Position numbers and translations under genes: made by a program | NCBI GenBank assembly: GCA_021787615.1 | Contig: JAJYLP010000009.1 | Span: 1 to 57,990 of the forward strand | Source: Pseudomonadota bacterium | GTDB lineage: Bacteria; Pseudomonadota; Gammaproteobacteria; Steroidobacterales; Steroidobacteraceae | Length of the DNA: 57,990 nt | Direction: 5' to 3' | Shown: positions 8,347 to 21,059 of the stretch, one piece after another | How positions within the stretch are numbered: position 1 is the stretch's first letter | Layout: every line of letters starts with the position of its first letter | Notes under the pieces: generated by a model | What the model saw: the letters and a program-made list of their open reading frames with translations, nothing else | What the model was told of the DNA's origin: nothing | Database searches by the model: none

Positions 8347-8401
8347 CGCGTGCCTCCTTCCGATACGAGCGCCGCGGAACTTGTGTCGTGCTGTCGGTAC
8401 C

Positions 8402-9453
<1,052 letters not shown>

Positions 9454-9457
<4 letters not shown>

Positions 9458-10035
9458 GCCGCGGCCGAGCGCGCTTCGTAGGCGGCGATCTGCGCCTCGC
9501 GCTCGAGCAGGAAGCCGAGCTCATCGACCCCGTTCATCAGGCAATAGCGTGCGAACGGCTCGAGCGGATAGCGCACCGTTTCGCCGCCGGGCAGCCTCAG
9601 GGTGCTCGAGTCCAGATCGATCGTGACTTCGGCGCCGGGATGCTCGATGAGCCAGCGGTGCGCGCCGGGCTCGACGATCACCGGCAGCAGCCCGTTCTTC
9701 AGCGCGTTGCTGCGGAAGATGTCGGCGATCTGCGTGCTCACCACCGCGCGCACGCCGAAGTCGGTGAGCGCCCACGGCGCGTGCTCGCGCGAGGAGCCGC
9801 AGCCGAAGTTGTGCCCCGCCACCAGGATGCTGCAGCCGCGGGCTTGCGGCTGGTTCAGCACGAAGTCCGCGCGCGGCGCGCCGTCGGGGCCGTAGCGCCA
9901 GTCGGCGAACAGGTGCTCACCGAGACCCTCGCGGCTCGTGGTGGTGAGGAAGCGCGCTGGGATGATCTGGTCGGTGTCGATGTCGCTTGCGGCCAGCACG
10001 ACCGTGCGCGAGCGCAGAGTTCGGATCGGCTCCAT
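9454..10035 (-). CDS. leuD: Isopropylmalate isomerase, small subunit
   Basis: Small (swivel-domain) subunit of the LeuCD isomerase that interconverts 2- and 3-isopropylmalate. The 193-residue protein starts [20 protein letters not shown] and has [30 protein letters not shown] with the substrate-loop [10 protein letters not shown], then [10 protein letters not shown]. The ATG at 10035 overlaps the leuC stop in a TGATG junction and is the conserved family start; the open frame extends further upstream but only inside leuC. Confidence 0.96.
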
Positions 10036-11438
10036 CACATGAGCTCCCTCGGGTCCGTCACACGGCCGCGCACGGCGCAGGCCGCCGCGGTGAGCGGGCT
10101 CGCGAGCAGCGTGCGCGCCCCGATCCCCTGCCGGCCCTCGAAATTGCGGTTGCTGGTGCTCACGGCGTAGTGCCCCTTGGGCACCAGATCGCCGTTCATG
10201 CCGAGACACATCGAGCAGCCCGACTCGCGCCACTCGGCGCCCGCCTCGATGAAGATGCGGTCGAGCCCCTCGGCCTCGGCCTCGCGCTTGACCTGCTGTG
10301 AGCCCGGCACCACCAGCATGTGCACGCCGTTGGCCACCTTGCGACCGCGCAGGAGCGAGGCGGCGGCGCGCAGGTCCGAGAGCCGCCCGTTGGTGCAGCT
10401 GCCGACGAACACCACGTTCACCGGGTGCTCCTGGATGCGCTCGCCGGGGGCGAAACCCATGTAGGCGAGCGACTTGGCGAACACCGGGTCGCCGGCGCGC
10501 TCGGGAATCGTGCCGCCGACCGGGATCACCATCCCGGGGTTGGTCCCGTAGGTCATCATCGGCTCGAGCGCCGCGGCGTCGATGTCGAGCTCGCGGTCGA
10601 AGCTCGCGCCGGGATCGCCCGGCAGCTGCCGCCAGCGCTCGAGCGCGGCGTCCCAGGCCTCGCCCTGCGGGGCGCGCAGCCGGCCGGCGAGGTAGCGGTA
10701 GGTCGTCTCATCGGGGGCGATCATGCCGGCGCGCGCGCCGGCCTCGATCGACATGTTGCACACGGTCATGCGCGCGTCCATGTCGAACCCCGCGATGGTC
10801 TCACCGCGGTACTCGATGACGTGCCCGGTGCCGCCGCCGACCCCGATGCGCCCGATGATGGCGAGGATGAGGTCCTTGGCGCCGACGCCCGCGCTCAGCC
10901 GGCCGTGCACGTTGACCGCGAGAGTGCGGGGCTTGCGCTGCAGCAGGCATTGCGTCGCGAACACATGCCCGACCTCGGTGGTGCCGATGCCGAAGGCGAG
11001 CGCTCCGAGCGCCCCGTGCGTGCTGGTGTGGCTGTCGCCGCACACGACGGTCTTGCCCGGCTGAGTCAGTCCGAGCTCCGGCCCGATGATGTGCACGATG
11101 CCGCGGCGCGCATCGCGCAGGCCGAGCAGCTCGACGCCGAACGCCTCGCAGTTGCGCTCGAGCTCGTGCACCTGGCGGGCCGCGGCCTCCACGCTGATCG
11201 GCGCGCCGCCGAAAACCTGTTCGGTGCGAGTCGGTGTCGAGTGATCCATGGTGGCGAAGGTGAGGTCCGGGCGACGCAGCCGCAGGCCGCGCTCTCGCAG
11301 TGCGGTGAACGCCTGAGGCGAGGTGACCTCGTGAATCAGGTGCAGGTCGATGTACAGCACCGCCGGTGCGTCGGCCGCTTCCGGCACGACCTCGTGGCTG
11401 CGCCACACCTTCTCGAACAGGGTCAGCGGTGCCGTCAT
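10035..11438 (-). CDS. leuC: Isopropylmalate isomerase, large subunit
   Basis: Aconitase-type [4Fe-4S] large subunit of isopropylmalate isomerase. The 467-residue protein starts [15 protein letters not shown]. It shows [77 protein letters not shown] and the iron-sulfur ligand cysteines in [10 protein letters not shown] and [12 protein letters not shown]. The start 11438 is chosen for the family N-terminus and the 4-base overlap with ilvE; a 20-residue upstream extension has no support. Confidence 0.97.
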   Translation of the reverse strand: MTAPLTLFEKVWRSHEVVPEAADAPAVLYIDLHLIHEVTSPQAFTALRERGLRLRRPDLTFATMDHSTPTRTEQVFGGAPISVEAAARQVHELERNCEAFGVELLGLRDARRGIVHIIGPELGLTQPGKTVVCGDSHTSTHGALGALAFGIGTTEVGHVFATQCLLQRKPRTLAVNVHGRLSAGVGAKDLILAIIGRIGVGGGTGHVIEYRGETIAGFDMDARMTVCNMSIEAGARAGMIAPDETTYRYLAGRLRAPQGEAWDAALERWRQLPGDPGASFDRELDIDAAALEPMMTYGTNPGMVIPVGGTIPERAGDPVFAKSLAYMGFAPGERIQEHPVNVVFVGSCTNGRLSDLRAAASLLRGRKVANGVHMLVVPGSQQVKREAEAEGLDRIFIEAGAEWRESGCSMCLGMNGDLVPKGHYAVSTSNRNFEGRQGIGARTLLASPLTAAACAVRGRVTDPRELM

Positions 11439-12400
11439 CGCAGCGCAGCGGCTGCCGCGGCTGGGGCCACCATGTCGATGTGATCGAGCCAGCCCCATTT
11501 GTCGGGCGTCGCCCCGATGAACAGGCCGAAGAACGCCTTCTGCAGCGTCTCGGTGATCGGGCCGCGCGCGCCGGCGCCGACCATGAGACGGTCCACGGAG
11601 CGGATGGGGGTGATCTCGACCGCCGTGCCGGTGAAGAACGCCTCATCCGCTATATAGAGGAGTTCGCGCGGAATGGCGCACTCGCGTACCTCGATGCCGC
11701 GCTCGCGCGCCAGGCGCATGACGGTGTCGCGCGTGATGCCGCCGAGGACCGAATGGGCCAGCGAGGGCGTGAGCAGCACCCCGTCCTTGACCAGAAAGAG
11801 ATTCTCGCCCGAGCCTTCGCTGACGGTGCCGTCGGGGGAGAGCCCGATTCCCTCCTGAAATCCGAGGCGGCGGGCCTCGGCGCCGATCAGCTGGCTCGAC
11901 AGATAGTTGCCCCCCGCCTTGGCGAGCGCCGGCAGCGTGTTGGGTGCGACGCGCTGCCAGGACGAGATGCACACATCCACTCCCTGTTCCTCGCTCTCGC
12001 CGCCGAGGTACTTACCCCATTCCCAGGCGGCCACCGCAACTTCAGTCGGCGGCTCGTTCTTCGGCGTCACGCCGATCTCCCCGTAGCCGCGGAAGGCGAT
12101 CGGGCGGATGTAGGCGCCCTTGACGAGGCCGTTGGCGGCAATGACCTGCCGGCAGGCCGCATCGATCTGGCCGGCCGAGAACGGCAGGCTCATGCGATAG
12201 ATCTTCGCCGAGTCGAGCAGCCGGCGGGTGTGATCGTGCAGGCGAAAGATGGCCACACCCTTGTGCGTGGCGTACGCCCGCACGCCTTCGAAGACCGACG
12301 AGCCGTAGTGCAGGGCGTGCGAGAGCACGTGCACCGTGGCCTTCTCCCAGGGAACCAGCTTGCCGTTGAACCAGATGAATTGAGTGGCCGGAATGGGCAT
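11435..12400 (-). CDS. ilvE: Branched-chain amino-acid aminotransferase
   Basis: Fold-type IV PLP aminotransferase making Leu, Ile and Val from their 2-oxo acids. The 321-residue protein begins [19 protein letters not shown] and has [40 protein letters not shown] with the PLP-lysine in [28 protein letters not shown], and [18 protein letters not shown]. The ATG at 12400 is preceded by GGGAGA at 6 bases; a TTG two codons upstream is less likely. It lies 27 bases after leuA and overlaps leuC by 4 bases, so its product is made together with the leucine enzymes. Confidence 0.96.
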   Translation of the reverse strand: MPIPATQFIWFNGKLVPWEKATVHVLSHALHYGSSVFEGVRAYATHKGVAIFRLHDHTRRLLDSAKIYRMSLPFSAGQIDAACRQVIAANGLVKGAYIRPIAFRGYGEIGVTPKNEPPTEVAVAAWEWGKYLGGESEEQGVDVCISSWQRVAPNTLPALAKAGGNYLSSQLIGAEARRLGFQEGIGLSPDGTVSEGSGENLFLVKDGVLLTPSLAHSVLGGITRDTVMRLARERGIEVRECAIPRELLYIADEAFFTGTAVEITPIRSVDRLMVGAGARGPITETLQKAFFGLFIGATPDKWGWLDHIDMVAPAAAAAALR

Positions 12401-12427
12401 GAACAATCTCCCGTGGCGCGCTGCCGA

Positions 12428-14005
<1,578 letters not shown>

Positions 14006-14044
14006 GGAAGGATCTCCTGCAAAGGCGGTTAGGGGCGCGGGGGC

Positions 14045-15040
14045 TCAGGCGCGCGTGTCGTTGAGCCAGGGCATGCGCGCGCGCAGCCGGGCGCCGACCT
14101 TCTCGATCGGATGGCGGATGTCGCGCTTGAGCAGCTTCTCGTAGCGCTTGCGCCCGGCGGCGTTCTCGCGGATCCATTGGCGCGCGAACTTGCCGGACTG
14201 GATCTCCTGCAGCACCGTCTTCATCTCCTGCTTCACGCGCGCATCGACGATGCGCGGCCCGCGGGTGAGATCGCCGTACTTGGCCGTCTCGCTGATGAAC
14301 TGGTGCATTTTCGTGATGCCGCCCTCGTGCAGCAGGTCGACGATCAGCTTCAGCTCGTGCAGGCACTCGTAGTAGGCGACCTCCGGCTGGTAGCCGGCCT
14401 CGACGAGGGTCTCCCAGCCGCGCACCACCAGCTCCGTGGCCCCGCCGCACAGCACGGCCTGCTCGCCGAACAGGTCGGTCTCGGTCTCCTCGGCGAAGGT
14501 GGTTTCGAGCACCCCGCCACGCGTGCCGCCGATGCCATGCGCGTACGCAAGCGCGCGCGCGCGCGCCTTGCCGGTGGCGTTCTGGGCCACGGCGATCAGG
14601 CACGGCACGCCGCGGCCCTGCTGGTACTGCCGGCGCACCAGATCGCCCGGTCCCTTCGGGGCGATCAGCACGACGTCGAGATCCTTGCGCGGCTTGATCT
14701 GCTTGAAGTGAATGTTGAAGCCGTGTGCGAACAGCAGCGTCGCGCCGCGCTTGAGCGCGGGCTCGATGCTCTCGTAGAGCGCCTTCTGCGCCAGATCGGG
14801 CACCAGCATCGCCACCAGATTGGCGCCCTGGGCCGCGCGCGCGGGCTCGGCGAGCGCCAGGCCGTCCTTTTTCGCCTTCTTCCAGCTGGGGCCGCCCTTG
14901 CGCACCCCCACGACGACCTCAAAGCCGCTGTCCTTGAGGTTCAGCGCGTGCGCGCGGCCCTGGCTGCCATAGCCCATGACCGCAATGCGGGCGCCGCGCA
15001 GGGCCTTCGGGTCGACGTCTTTTTGCGAATACAGCTTCAT
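14045..15040 (-). CDS. ilvC: Ketol-acid reductoisomerase, class I
   Basis: NADPH-dependent, Mg-requiring isomeroreductase shared by Ile and Val (and hence Leu) synthesis. The 331-residue length is class I. It shows the Rossmann motif [80 protein letters not shown] with acidic metal ligands, and [12 protein letters not shown]. It is the first structural gene after the attenuator, ahead of leuA-ilvE-leuCDB. Unlike many related operons, no acetolactate synthase gene sits next to it. Confidence 0.97.
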   Translation of the reverse strand: MKLYSQKDVDPKALRGARIAVMGYGSQGRAHALNLKDSGFEVVVGVRKGGPSWKKAKKDGLALAEPARAAQGANLVAMLVPDLAQKALYESIEPALKRGATLLFAHGFNIHFKQIKPRKDLDVVLIAPKGPGDLVRRQYQQGRGVPCLIAVAQNATGKARARALAYAHGIGGTRGGVLETTFAEETETDLFGEQAVLCGGATELVVRGWETLVEAGYQPEVAYYECLHELKLIVDLLHEGGITKMHQFISETAKYGDLTRGPRIVDARVKQEMKTVLQEIQSGKFARQWIRENAAGRKRYEKLLKRDIRHPIEKVGARLRARMPWLNDTRA

Positions 15041-15104
15041 CTCAATGCTCCAAAATCGGCCGCGTGGCCGGGCTGTCAGATCTCAGTCGCGCAGTGACAC
15101 GCAT

Positions 15105-15204
15105 AAAAAACCCCGCAGCGGCTTTGATGCCGGTGCGGGGTTCTGGTGTCTTCTCTCGCCGCTGCCTGTCTGTCCTCAGGCGATTGCGAGTACCCCGCAC
15201 CGGC
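15105..15204 (-). terminator. Leader-peptide attenuator of the ilvC-leu operon
   Basis: On the minus strand the arms AACCCCGCA (15134-15142) and TGCGGGGTT (15109-15117), with an inner CGGC/GCCG stem, form an intrinsic terminator followed by a T-run (15105-15110), 65 bases before ilvC. Upstream, inside the leader codons, GCCGGTGCGGGGT (15192-15204) is a perfect 13-base complement of ACCCCGCACCGGC (15129-15141), the terminator's 5' arm, and so would act as antiterminator. A ribosome stalled on the Leu/Val/Ile codons leaves this strand free; one that reaches the leader stop covers it and lets the terminator form. This is the classical attenuation logic. Confidence 0.85.
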
Positions 15205-15310
15205 TGCCCGCAAGGAGCAGCAGTCCGATAAGGAGTACCGGCAGTCGGCCGAGCCGCGCCGCCGCGCGTGCGGCGGTGTGGATTCGGGCGCTGTGTGCTG
15301 CGGGTACCAC
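15176..15310 (-). CDS. Branched-chain leader peptide of the ilv attenuator
   Basis: The open frame ends LPVLLIGLLLLAG then SRCGVLAIA and TGA (15176-15178). Of the last 22 residues, eight are Leu, two Val and two Ile, the signature of an ilv leader peptide. No ATG is in frame downstream of the likely transcription start. The GTG at 15310 (44 codons) is the best in-frame candidate, but its ribosome-binding site is weak, so the true start is uncertain. A longer frame from 15394 begins inside the -35 element and cannot be used from this promoter. Confidence 0.65.
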   Translation of the reverse strand: MVPAAHSARIHTAARAAARLGRLPVLLIGLLLLAGSRCGVLAIA

Positions 15311-15358
15311 GGGCTTTGGGTGCCTGGGCGAGAACGTAAAGTGGAGATGATGAGGCGG

Positions 15359-15388
15359 ATAGGAGCACAACCGGCGCGCGCTTGTCAA
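15359..15388 (-). promoter_or_regulatory. Promoter of the ilvC-leu operon
   Basis: A consensus -35 element TTGACA (15383-15388, minus strand) is followed after 18 bases by TCCTAT (15359-15364), a moderate -10. Transcription would start near 15350 and give a leader of about 300 nucleotides holding the leader peptide and attenuator. Confidence 0.55.
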
Positions 15389-15458
15389 TGACACGGCCCG
15401 CCACTGTCTCTGGCGAGGCGTGCGGGCGAGGCGTTATGCTCGGCGCGTGTCGCACGAA

Positions 15459-16838
15459 ATGTTATTGAGTGCCGATCCGGGCGAGAGTCGCCCGCTGTGG
15501 CTGCTCACCGAGGGGGAGCTCGAGGCCTGGCTCGAGCGTCAGAGTTCCGCGGCGGCCGCCTGGGTGCGCGCGCATACGTTCCAGGCCGAGCGCCACCGCG
15601 TCCTGACGTTGCCGTGCGAGGAGGGCGTTGCGGGGGCGGCGCTCGGTCTGGGTGCGCTCGAATCGGCGGCCGAGCTCGGTCCCTGGCACGCCGCCGGGGC
15701 GCCGGAGCGGCTGCCGGCGCTGCCGTGGAAACTCGCTACGCCCCTGCCACGGCGCGCGGCGACGCATTTCGTGCTCGGCTGGCTGCTCGGCGGCTACCGG
15801 ATGAACCGCTACCGGCTCGATGGGCCGTTCACGCCGGGAGCGGCGCTGATCGCTCCGCCCGAGGCGGACGTGCGCTACGCGCTCGCGGCCGCTCAGGCGA
15901 GCGCGCTGGCGCGTGATCTGATCAACACCCCGCCGAATGATCTGGGACCGCAGGAGCTGGCCGATGCCGCGGTGGCGTTGGCCCGCGAGCGCGGCGCGCG
16001 CTGCCAGGTGCTCAGCGGCGGGGAGCTCGCCGGCTTTCCGTTGCTGCGCGCCGTCGGTGCCGGCAGCGCGCGCGAGCCGCGTCTGATCGACCTGCGCTGG
16101 GGCGCGAAGGACGCCCCGCGGGTTACCCTCGTCGGCAAGGGGGTGTGCTTCGACACCGGCGGGCTCGATCTGAAACCGGCGAGCGCGATGGCGCTGATGA
16201 AAAAGGACATGGGCGGGGCGGCCTGCGCGCTTGCGCTGGCGGATTTGCTGATGCGCCTCGATGCGCCCCTGCAGCTGCGCGTGCTCATTCCAGCAGTGGA
16301 GAACAGCGTGGGGGCGGGCGCGTACCGGCCGAGCGACGTGCTGCGCTCGCGCAAGGGCCTGACGGTCGAGGTGGGCAACACCGACGCGGAGGGACGGCTG
16401 GTGCTGGCCGATGCGCTGGCGGCGGCCGAGGAGGAGCGCCCCGAGCTCATCATCGATCTGGCCACCCTCACGGGAGCGGCGCGCACGGCGCTCGGGCCGG
16501 AGTTGCCCGCCCTCTACAGCAACCGGCGCGCCCTCGGCGAGCGGCTGCGCGAAATCGGCGAGGAGGAGGCCGATCCGCTCTGGCCGATGCCGTTGTGGCA
16601 AGGCTACGAGGAGGACCTCGCCAGCAAAATCGCCGATCTCGGCAATGTCGCATCCACGCCATTCGCCGGCTCGATCATCGCCGCGTTGTTTCTCAGGCGC
16701 TTCGTCTCGAGCAGCACCGATTGGGTGCACATTGATCTGTACGCGTGGAACGCCAAGGAGCGCCCCGGCCGTCCGGTCGGCGCCGAAGCGCAGTGTGTTC
16801 GGGCGCTGTATCGGCTGCTGCGCGAGCGTTTCGGGTAA
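15459..16838 (+). CDS. Leucyl aminopeptidase family (M17) protein
   Basis: Two-metal cytosolic aminopeptidase of the PepA family, about 459 residues. The C-terminal catalytic domain is complete: LVGKGVCFDTGGLDLKPAS, MKKDMGGAACALALADLLM, VENSVGAGAYRPSDVL, the diagnostic NTDAEGRLVLADAL, and IDLATLTGAARTALGPELPA. The shorter N-terminal domain suggests the YpdF/PepB-like subgroup rather than E. coli PepA. The start is uncertain: ATG at 15459, GTG at 15447 or GTG at 15420 are in frame, none with a strong ribosome-binding site. It is divergent from the ilvC leader and 100 bases upstream of ilvD. Function is probably peptide turnover. Confidence 0.85.
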   Translation: MLLSADPGESRPLWLLTEGELEAWLERQSSAAAAWVRAHTFQAERHRVLTLPCEEGVAGAALGLGALESAAELGPWHAAGAPERLPALPWKLATPLPRRAATHFVLGWLLGGYRMNRYRLDGPFTPGAALIAPPEADVRYALAAAQASALARDLINTPPNDLGPQELADAAVALARERGARCQVLSGGELAGFPLLRAVGAGSAREPRLIDLRWGAKDAPRVTLVGKGVCFDTGGLDLKPASAMALMKKDMGGAACALALADLLMRLDAPLQLRVLIPAVENSVGAGAYRPSDVLRSRKGLTVEVGNTDAEGRLVLADALAAAEEERPELIIDLATLTGAARTALGPELPALYSNRRALGERLREIGEEEADPLWPMPLWQGYEEDLASKIADLGNVASTPFAGSIIAALFLRRFVSSSTDWVHIDLYAWNAKERPGRPVGAEAQCVRALYRLLRERFG

Positions 16839-16938
16839 GGGTGTTGCACGGTTCGTCGCGGCGAGAGGCACGGCTCGTCGATTTGGCGACCCGGCGTGTG
16901 GATTTTCATCATTCTGTCGTCAGACTACGAGACAATAG

Positions 16939-18648
16939 ATGGCTGTGAACAAGAAAGACACTCTGGACCCGCGCGAGTATTCGCGGCAGGTCGTGGAGGG
17001 GACCACGAGGGCGCCGGCGCGCGCGATGCTGCGCGCCGTGGGCTTTCAGGATGGCGACTTCGCCAAGCCGCAGGTCGGCATCGCCTCGACCTGGGCCAAT
17101 GTCACTCCCTGCAACATGCACATCGGCGAGCTGGCGCGCGAGGCGGCGCAGGGGGCTGATGCGGCCGGCGGCAAGAGCGTGCTGTTCAACACCATCACGG
17201 TATCCGACGGCATCTCGATGGGCTCCCCGGGCATGCGCTACTCGCTGGTCTCGCGCGAAGTGATCGCCGACTCGATCGAGACGGTGGTCGGGGCCGAGGG
17301 CTTCGACGGTTTCGTGGCCATCGGCGGGTGCGACAAGAACATGCCCGGCTGCGCCATGGCGATGGCGCGCCTGAACCGGCCCGCGGTGTTCGTCTACGGC
17401 GGCACCATCCGCCCGGGCGCCAAGCGGCGCGATATCGTCACGGTGTTCGAGGCCGTGGGGGCGCGCGCGGCGGGCAAGATCTCCGACGGCGAGCTGCTCG
17501 AGGTCGAGCGCACCGCCATTCCGGGGCCGGGCAGCTGCGGCGGCATGTATACGGCCAACACCATGGCCTCGGCCATCGAGGCGCTCGGGCTGTCGCTCCC
17601 GGGCAGCTCGGCCCAGGAGGCCGTGAGCGCCGAGAAGGCCGCCGACTGCCGGCGCGCCGGGGAGGCGGTGGTGCAGCTGATCCGCGCCGGGCTGCGCCCG
17701 CGCGACATCCTCACCCGAAAATCCTTCGAGAATGCCATTACGGTGGCCATCGCGCTCGGCGGCTCGACCAACGTCGTGCTGCACCTGCTGGCGATCGCGC
17801 ACGAGGCGCGGGTGCGCCTCGCGCTTGAGGATTTCACCCGCATCGGGCGGCGTGTGCCGGTCCTGGCGGACTTGAAGCCGAGCGGCCGGTACCTGATGTC
17901 CGAGCTGGTGGCGATCGGCGGCATCCAGCCGCTGATGAAGCGCCTGCTCGAGGGCGGGCTGCTGCACGGAGATTGCCTGACCGTCACCGGCCGCACCGTG
18001 GCGGAGAACCTCGCCGCCGCGACTGACTATCCGCCCGGCCAGGACATCGTTCGTCCGCTCGCCGATCCGCTGCGCAAGGACAGCCACTTGGTCATCCTGC
18101 ACGGCAACCTCGCGTCGGAGGGCGCGGTGGCCAAGATCACGGGCAAGGAGGGCGAGCGCTTCACGGGGCCGGCGCGTGTGTTCGACGGGGAGGAGCGGGC
18201 GACGCAGGCGATTCTGGCCGGGCGCGTGCGTCCCGGCGAGGTGATCGTGATCCGCAACGAAGGGCCCAAGGGCGGGCCCGGCATGCGCGAGATGCTCTCG
18301 CCCACCGGGGCGATCGTGGGCCGCGGCCTCGGCGACAAGGTCGCATTGATCACCGACGGGCGCTTCTCCGGCGGCAGTCATGGCTTCGTCGTCGGGCACA
18401 TCGCGCCCGAGGCGGCCGTGGGCGGGCCGATCGGCCTGCTGCGCAACGGCGATCGCATCACCATCGATGCACGCAAGCGGCAGCTGCAGGTCGAGCTGTC
18501 GGCGGCGGAGCTGCGCCGCCGCCGCGCCGCATGGAAACCCCGCAAATTCCCGCCGGCCGGCGTGCTGGCCAAGTACGCGCATCTGGTCGGCAGCGCCGCG
18601 CGCGGTGCGGTCACCGCCGTGACTCCGCCTCGTTCGAGCTCCCGCTAG
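16939..18648 (+). CDS. ilvD: Dihydroxy-acid dehydratase
   Basis: Iron-sulfur dehydratase making the 2-oxo acid precursors of Ile and Val. The 569-residue protein is a short-form IlvD. It contains [33 protein letters not shown], the cluster-cysteine motif [97 protein letters not shown]. It is separated from ilvC by the aminopeptidase gene, on the opposite strand, and so is not under the ilv attenuator. No clear own regulatory element is visible in the 100 bases upstream. Confidence 0.96.
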   Translation: MAVNKKDTLDPREYSRQVVEGTTRAPARAMLRAVGFQDGDFAKPQVGIASTWANVTPCNMHIGELAREAAQGADAAGGKSVLFNTITVSDGISMGSPGMRYSLVSREVIADSIETVVGAEGFDGFVAIGGCDKNMPGCAMAMARLNRPAVFVYGGTIRPGAKRRDIVTVFEAVGARAAGKISDGELLEVERTAIPGPGSCGGMYTANTMASAIEALGLSLPGSSAQEAVSAEKAADCRRAGEAVVQLIRAGLRPRDILTRKSFENAITVAIALGGSTNVVLHLLAIAHEARVRLALEDFTRIGRRVPVLADLKPSGRYLMSELVAIGGIQPLMKRLLEGGLLHGDCLTVTGRTVAENLAAATDYPPGQDIVRPLADPLRKDSHLVILHGNLASEGAVAKITGKEGERFTGPARVFDGEERATQAILAGRVRPGEVIVIRNEGPKGGPGMREMLSPTGAIVGRGLGDKVALITDGRFSGGSHGFVVGHIAPEAAVGGPIGLLRNGDRITIDARKRQLQVELSAAELRRRRAAWKPRKFPPAGVLAKYAHLVGSAARGAVTAVTPPRSSSR

Positions 18649-19010
18649 CTGTCCGCCTCCATGCTGACCCGCTCCAGTTCCCGGAAACGTCATGCCGCGC
18701 AGTTGTCAGCGCGAGTGGCAGCGGTTACAGTTGGCGCCCGCATCCTCGGATGCGCATGGCGCGCACGCTTGGCTTTCCGCCCTCGAGTCGCCGTGAAACC
18801 GAAGCAGACAGGGGGATTGAGCCACACGAGCGCCAGCCCGCCAGGGCCGTCCGCACGTGTACTAAAGTACGATTCCGGCGGCACCGCCGCCGGCCAGCAC
18901 GGGTCCGGATTGAGCCGCTTGCGGGCAGGTAGAAAGACCGCTACCTTGCGCCACTCTCGTTTCGTTCCGGTGTTTTCGGATAGGTAACAGCGACGCCTCA
19001 GCATTTACAC
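18649..19010. other. Intergenic region between ilvD and tonB
   Basis: About 360 bases with no supportable gene. It holds small inverted repeats: GTACTAAAGTAC around 18857-18868, a GC hairpin GGCGGCACCGCCGCC shortly after, and GGTAG/CTACC around 18929-18946. The tonB promoter must lie in the last 100 bases, but I see no confident -35/-10 pair. Confidence 0.4.
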
Positions 19011-19643
19011 ATGAGCGCTTACGTACACGACACACAGTTCTTTACCCGCCGCACGGCCGTACTGGCAGCCATCATCGTGCTGCACCTGTTCATCTTCTGG
19101 GCGCTCGAGGCAGGGCTCGCGACCCGCATGGTGAACATGGTCGCCCCGCCCCTGAAGACCACGATCGTGCGTCAGGTCCGCAAGCACCTGCCGCCTCCCC
19201 CCCCGCCGCCGCCACAGCTGGTACAGCAGCAGGTGCAGGTGCCGCCGCCGATCATCCAGATCAATGTGCCGCAGGCGGCCGAGAGCCACGCCATCACCGT
19301 CGTCAAGCACGTCGTGCGCGCGGCCCCGCCGGCGCCGACGGCGGTGACCTACTCGCCGCTCAGCCCGGCGGGGGATTTTCCCGCCACGCAGGACTACTAC
19401 CCGCAGTCCTCGCAGCGCCTCGGCGAGCAGGGCACAGCTCTCGTCGAGGTCTGCGTCGGCCCGAACGGGCAGCTCTCGGCCGAGCCGCGCATCATCCGCT
19501 CCTCGGGCAGCCCGCGCCTGGATCGTGCCGCGCTGCGCTACGCGCGCGCCACCTCCGGGCACTGGATTCCCGAGAAGGCCAACGGCCGGCCGATCAACTA
19601 CTGCGGGCATCTGCCGATCAAGTTCCAGCTGAACGACTTCTAA
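19011..19643 (+). CDS. tonB: Energy transducer TonB
   Basis: Inner-membrane anchored periplasmic protein that passes proton-motive energy from ExbBD to TonB-dependent receptors. The 210-residue protein has one N-terminal transmembrane helix (VLAAIIVLHLFIFWALEAGL, about residues 17-36), a Pro-rich spacer with an eight-proline run (residues about 61-68), and a C-terminal TonB domain with YYPQSSQRLGEQGTALVEV, IRSSGSPRLDRAALRYARAT, and a closing WIPEKANGRPINYCGHLPIKF. It is first in a five-gene run with exbB, two exbD and a TPR gene. Confidence 0.92.
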   Translation: MSAYVHDTQFFTRRTAVLAAIIVLHLFIFWALEAGLATRMVNMVAPPLKTTIVRQVRKHLPPPPPPPPQLVQQQVQVPPPIIQINVPQAAESHAITVVKHVVRAAPPAPTAVTYSPLSPAGDFPATQDYYPQSSQRLGEQGTALVEVCVGPNGQLSAEPRIIRSSGSPRLDRAALRYARATSGHWIPEKANGRPINYCGHLPIKFQLNDF

Positions 19644-19710
19644 TGCTCCCGTCCCTTGAAACTCCGACCCCCGCCATCCAACGCGGCTTATTTGCGATCT
19701 GAGGAAATCT

Positions 19711-20454
19711 ATGGCTATCCAAGCTACCACATCCGTCAACAATCCGTACGGCATCACCGGCGTGTGGAACAACGGCAGTATCATCGACAAGTCCGTGATG
19801 CTTCTGCTGGTTGTGATGTCGCTGGCGACTTGGTACATCATCTTTACCAAGCTCTGGGACCAGCACCGCCTGAAGAAGGCCGCGCGCGCCACGGAGAAGT
19901 CCTTCTGGTCCGCCCCCTCCATCAAGGAAGGCGTGGAGAAGCTGAAGAAGGACAATGAGTTCCGCGTCATCGCGGAAGACGGCCTGCGCGCCATGTCGCA
20001 CCACGATGGGCGCCTGACGGACCGCATCGACCTGCACGAGTGGATCACGATGTCGCTGACGCGCTCGGTCGAGCAGGTCGGCAACAACATGACCCGCGGC
20101 CTGGGGCTGCTCGCAACGGTCGGCTCCTCGGCCCCGTTCGTCGGCCTCTTTGGCACGGTGTGGGGCGTGATGAACGCGCTGATCAACATCGGGCTCGCCG
20201 GCCAGGCGAGCATCGGCAAGGTTGCAGGCCCGGTCGGCTCGGCGCTGATCATGACCGCCCTTGGCCTCGCCGCGGCCGTGCCCGCGGTGTGGGGCTACAA
20301 CTGGCTGCTCGGCCGCAACAAGATGCTGCAGGACGCCCTGCGCAACTTCGCGAGCGATCTGCACGCCTATCTGGTGAGCGGCGCGCGCATGCCGAGCTCC
20401 GAGGGCGGCGGTGCCAAGCCGGCGGCGGCGCCCGCAGCTGCGGTGCGCAAGTAA
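19711..20454 (+). CDS. exbB: MotA/TolQ/ExbB proton-channel protein
   Basis: 247-residue three-helix proton-channel subunit that works with ExbD to energise TonB. Helices are visible at VMLLLVVMSLATWYIIFTKL (about residues 29-48), GLLATVGSSAPFVGLFGTVW (about 131-150) and ALIMTALGLAAAVPAVWGYN (about 175-194). The conserved ExbB block GLFGTVWGVMNAL is present. It lies 67 bases after tonB, with the first exbD following. Confidence 0.92.
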   Translation: MAIQATTSVNNPYGITGVWNNGSIIDKSVMLLLVVMSLATWYIIFTKLWDQHRLKKAARATEKSFWSAPSIKEGVEKLKKDNEFRVIAEDGLRAMSHHDGRLTDRIDLHEWITMSLTRSVEQVGNNMTRGLGLLATVGSSAPFVGLFGTVWGVMNALINIGLAGQASIGKVAGPVGSALIMTALGLAAAVPAVWGYNWLLGRNKMLQDALRNFASDLHAYLVSGARMPSSEGGGAKPAAAPAAAVRK

Positions 20455-20573
20455 GGCCACGTTGATATTGATGAACGACGTCGGATGCGCAAGACGTGCC
20501 CCGCGACCGCGGGGCACGCTCTCGAGGCCGCGCGGGCAGCGCGGCGCGCGCGGCGCGTGAGGAGCTGTCGAAA

Positions 20574-21014
20574 ATGTCGATGAATGTCGGGGGCGACCCT
20601 GGAGAAGAACCGGGCGTGATGGCCACCATCAACACGACGCCGCTCGTCGACGTCATGCTGGTGCTGCTCATCATCTTCCTCATCACGATTCCCGTGATCA
20701 CGAAGACCGTGCCGGTGAAGCTGCCGAAGGCGAACAACATCCCCACGCACACCAAGCCGCAGGACATCACCATCGCGGTGACCAAGAACGGCTCGATCTA
20801 CTGGAACAACGAGCTGGTGAACAGCAACACGGTGCTGCTGCAGAAGGTGGAGCGGGTGGCCCTCGAGGTGCCGCAGCCTTCGGTGCACATCCGCGGTGAC
20901 CGCGATGCGGATTACAAGTCAGTCGGACACGTCCTGTACGAGCTGAGCCGCGGCGGTATGGTGAAGGTGGACTTCATCACCGAGCCGCACAGCAACGCAC
21001 TCGCGGCTCCGTGA
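20574..21014 (+). CDS. exbD: Biopolymer transport protein ExbD (first copy)
   Basis: 146-residue ExbD/TolR protein with a single N-terminal membrane helix and a periplasmic domain. NTTPLVDVMLVLLIIFLITI holds the essential membrane Asp. The periplasmic part has ITIAVTKNGSIYWNNELV and VHIRGDRDADYKSVGHVLYEL. The ATG at 20574 is preceded by GAGGAG at a suitable distance; an upstream Arg-rich extension is unlikely. This is the more canonical of the two ExbD copies. Confidence 0.92.
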   Translation: MSMNVGGDPGEEPGVMATINTTPLVDVMLVLLIIFLITIPVITKTVPVKLPKANNIPTHTKPQDITIAVTKNGSIYWNNELVNSNTVLLQKVERVALEVPQPSVHIRGDRDADYKSVGHVLYELSRGGMVKVDFITEPHSNALAAP

Positions 21015-21059
21015 TCAATTTGTGCCGGGGCCGCAGGGCGCCCGAGGAGATCTGAAGTT

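Noticed and set aside
14545-14570. Alternating GC tracts here and at 47051-47070 as Z-DNA or repeat elements
   Set aside because: They fall inside ilvC and tmk codons (Arg/Ala-rich) and are expected at this GC content.
15176-15394. A 72-codon gene upstream of ilvC
   Set aside because: Its start lies within the TTGACA -35 element, so the full frame cannot be translated from the ilv transcript. Only its 3' part makes sense, as the attenuator leader peptide.
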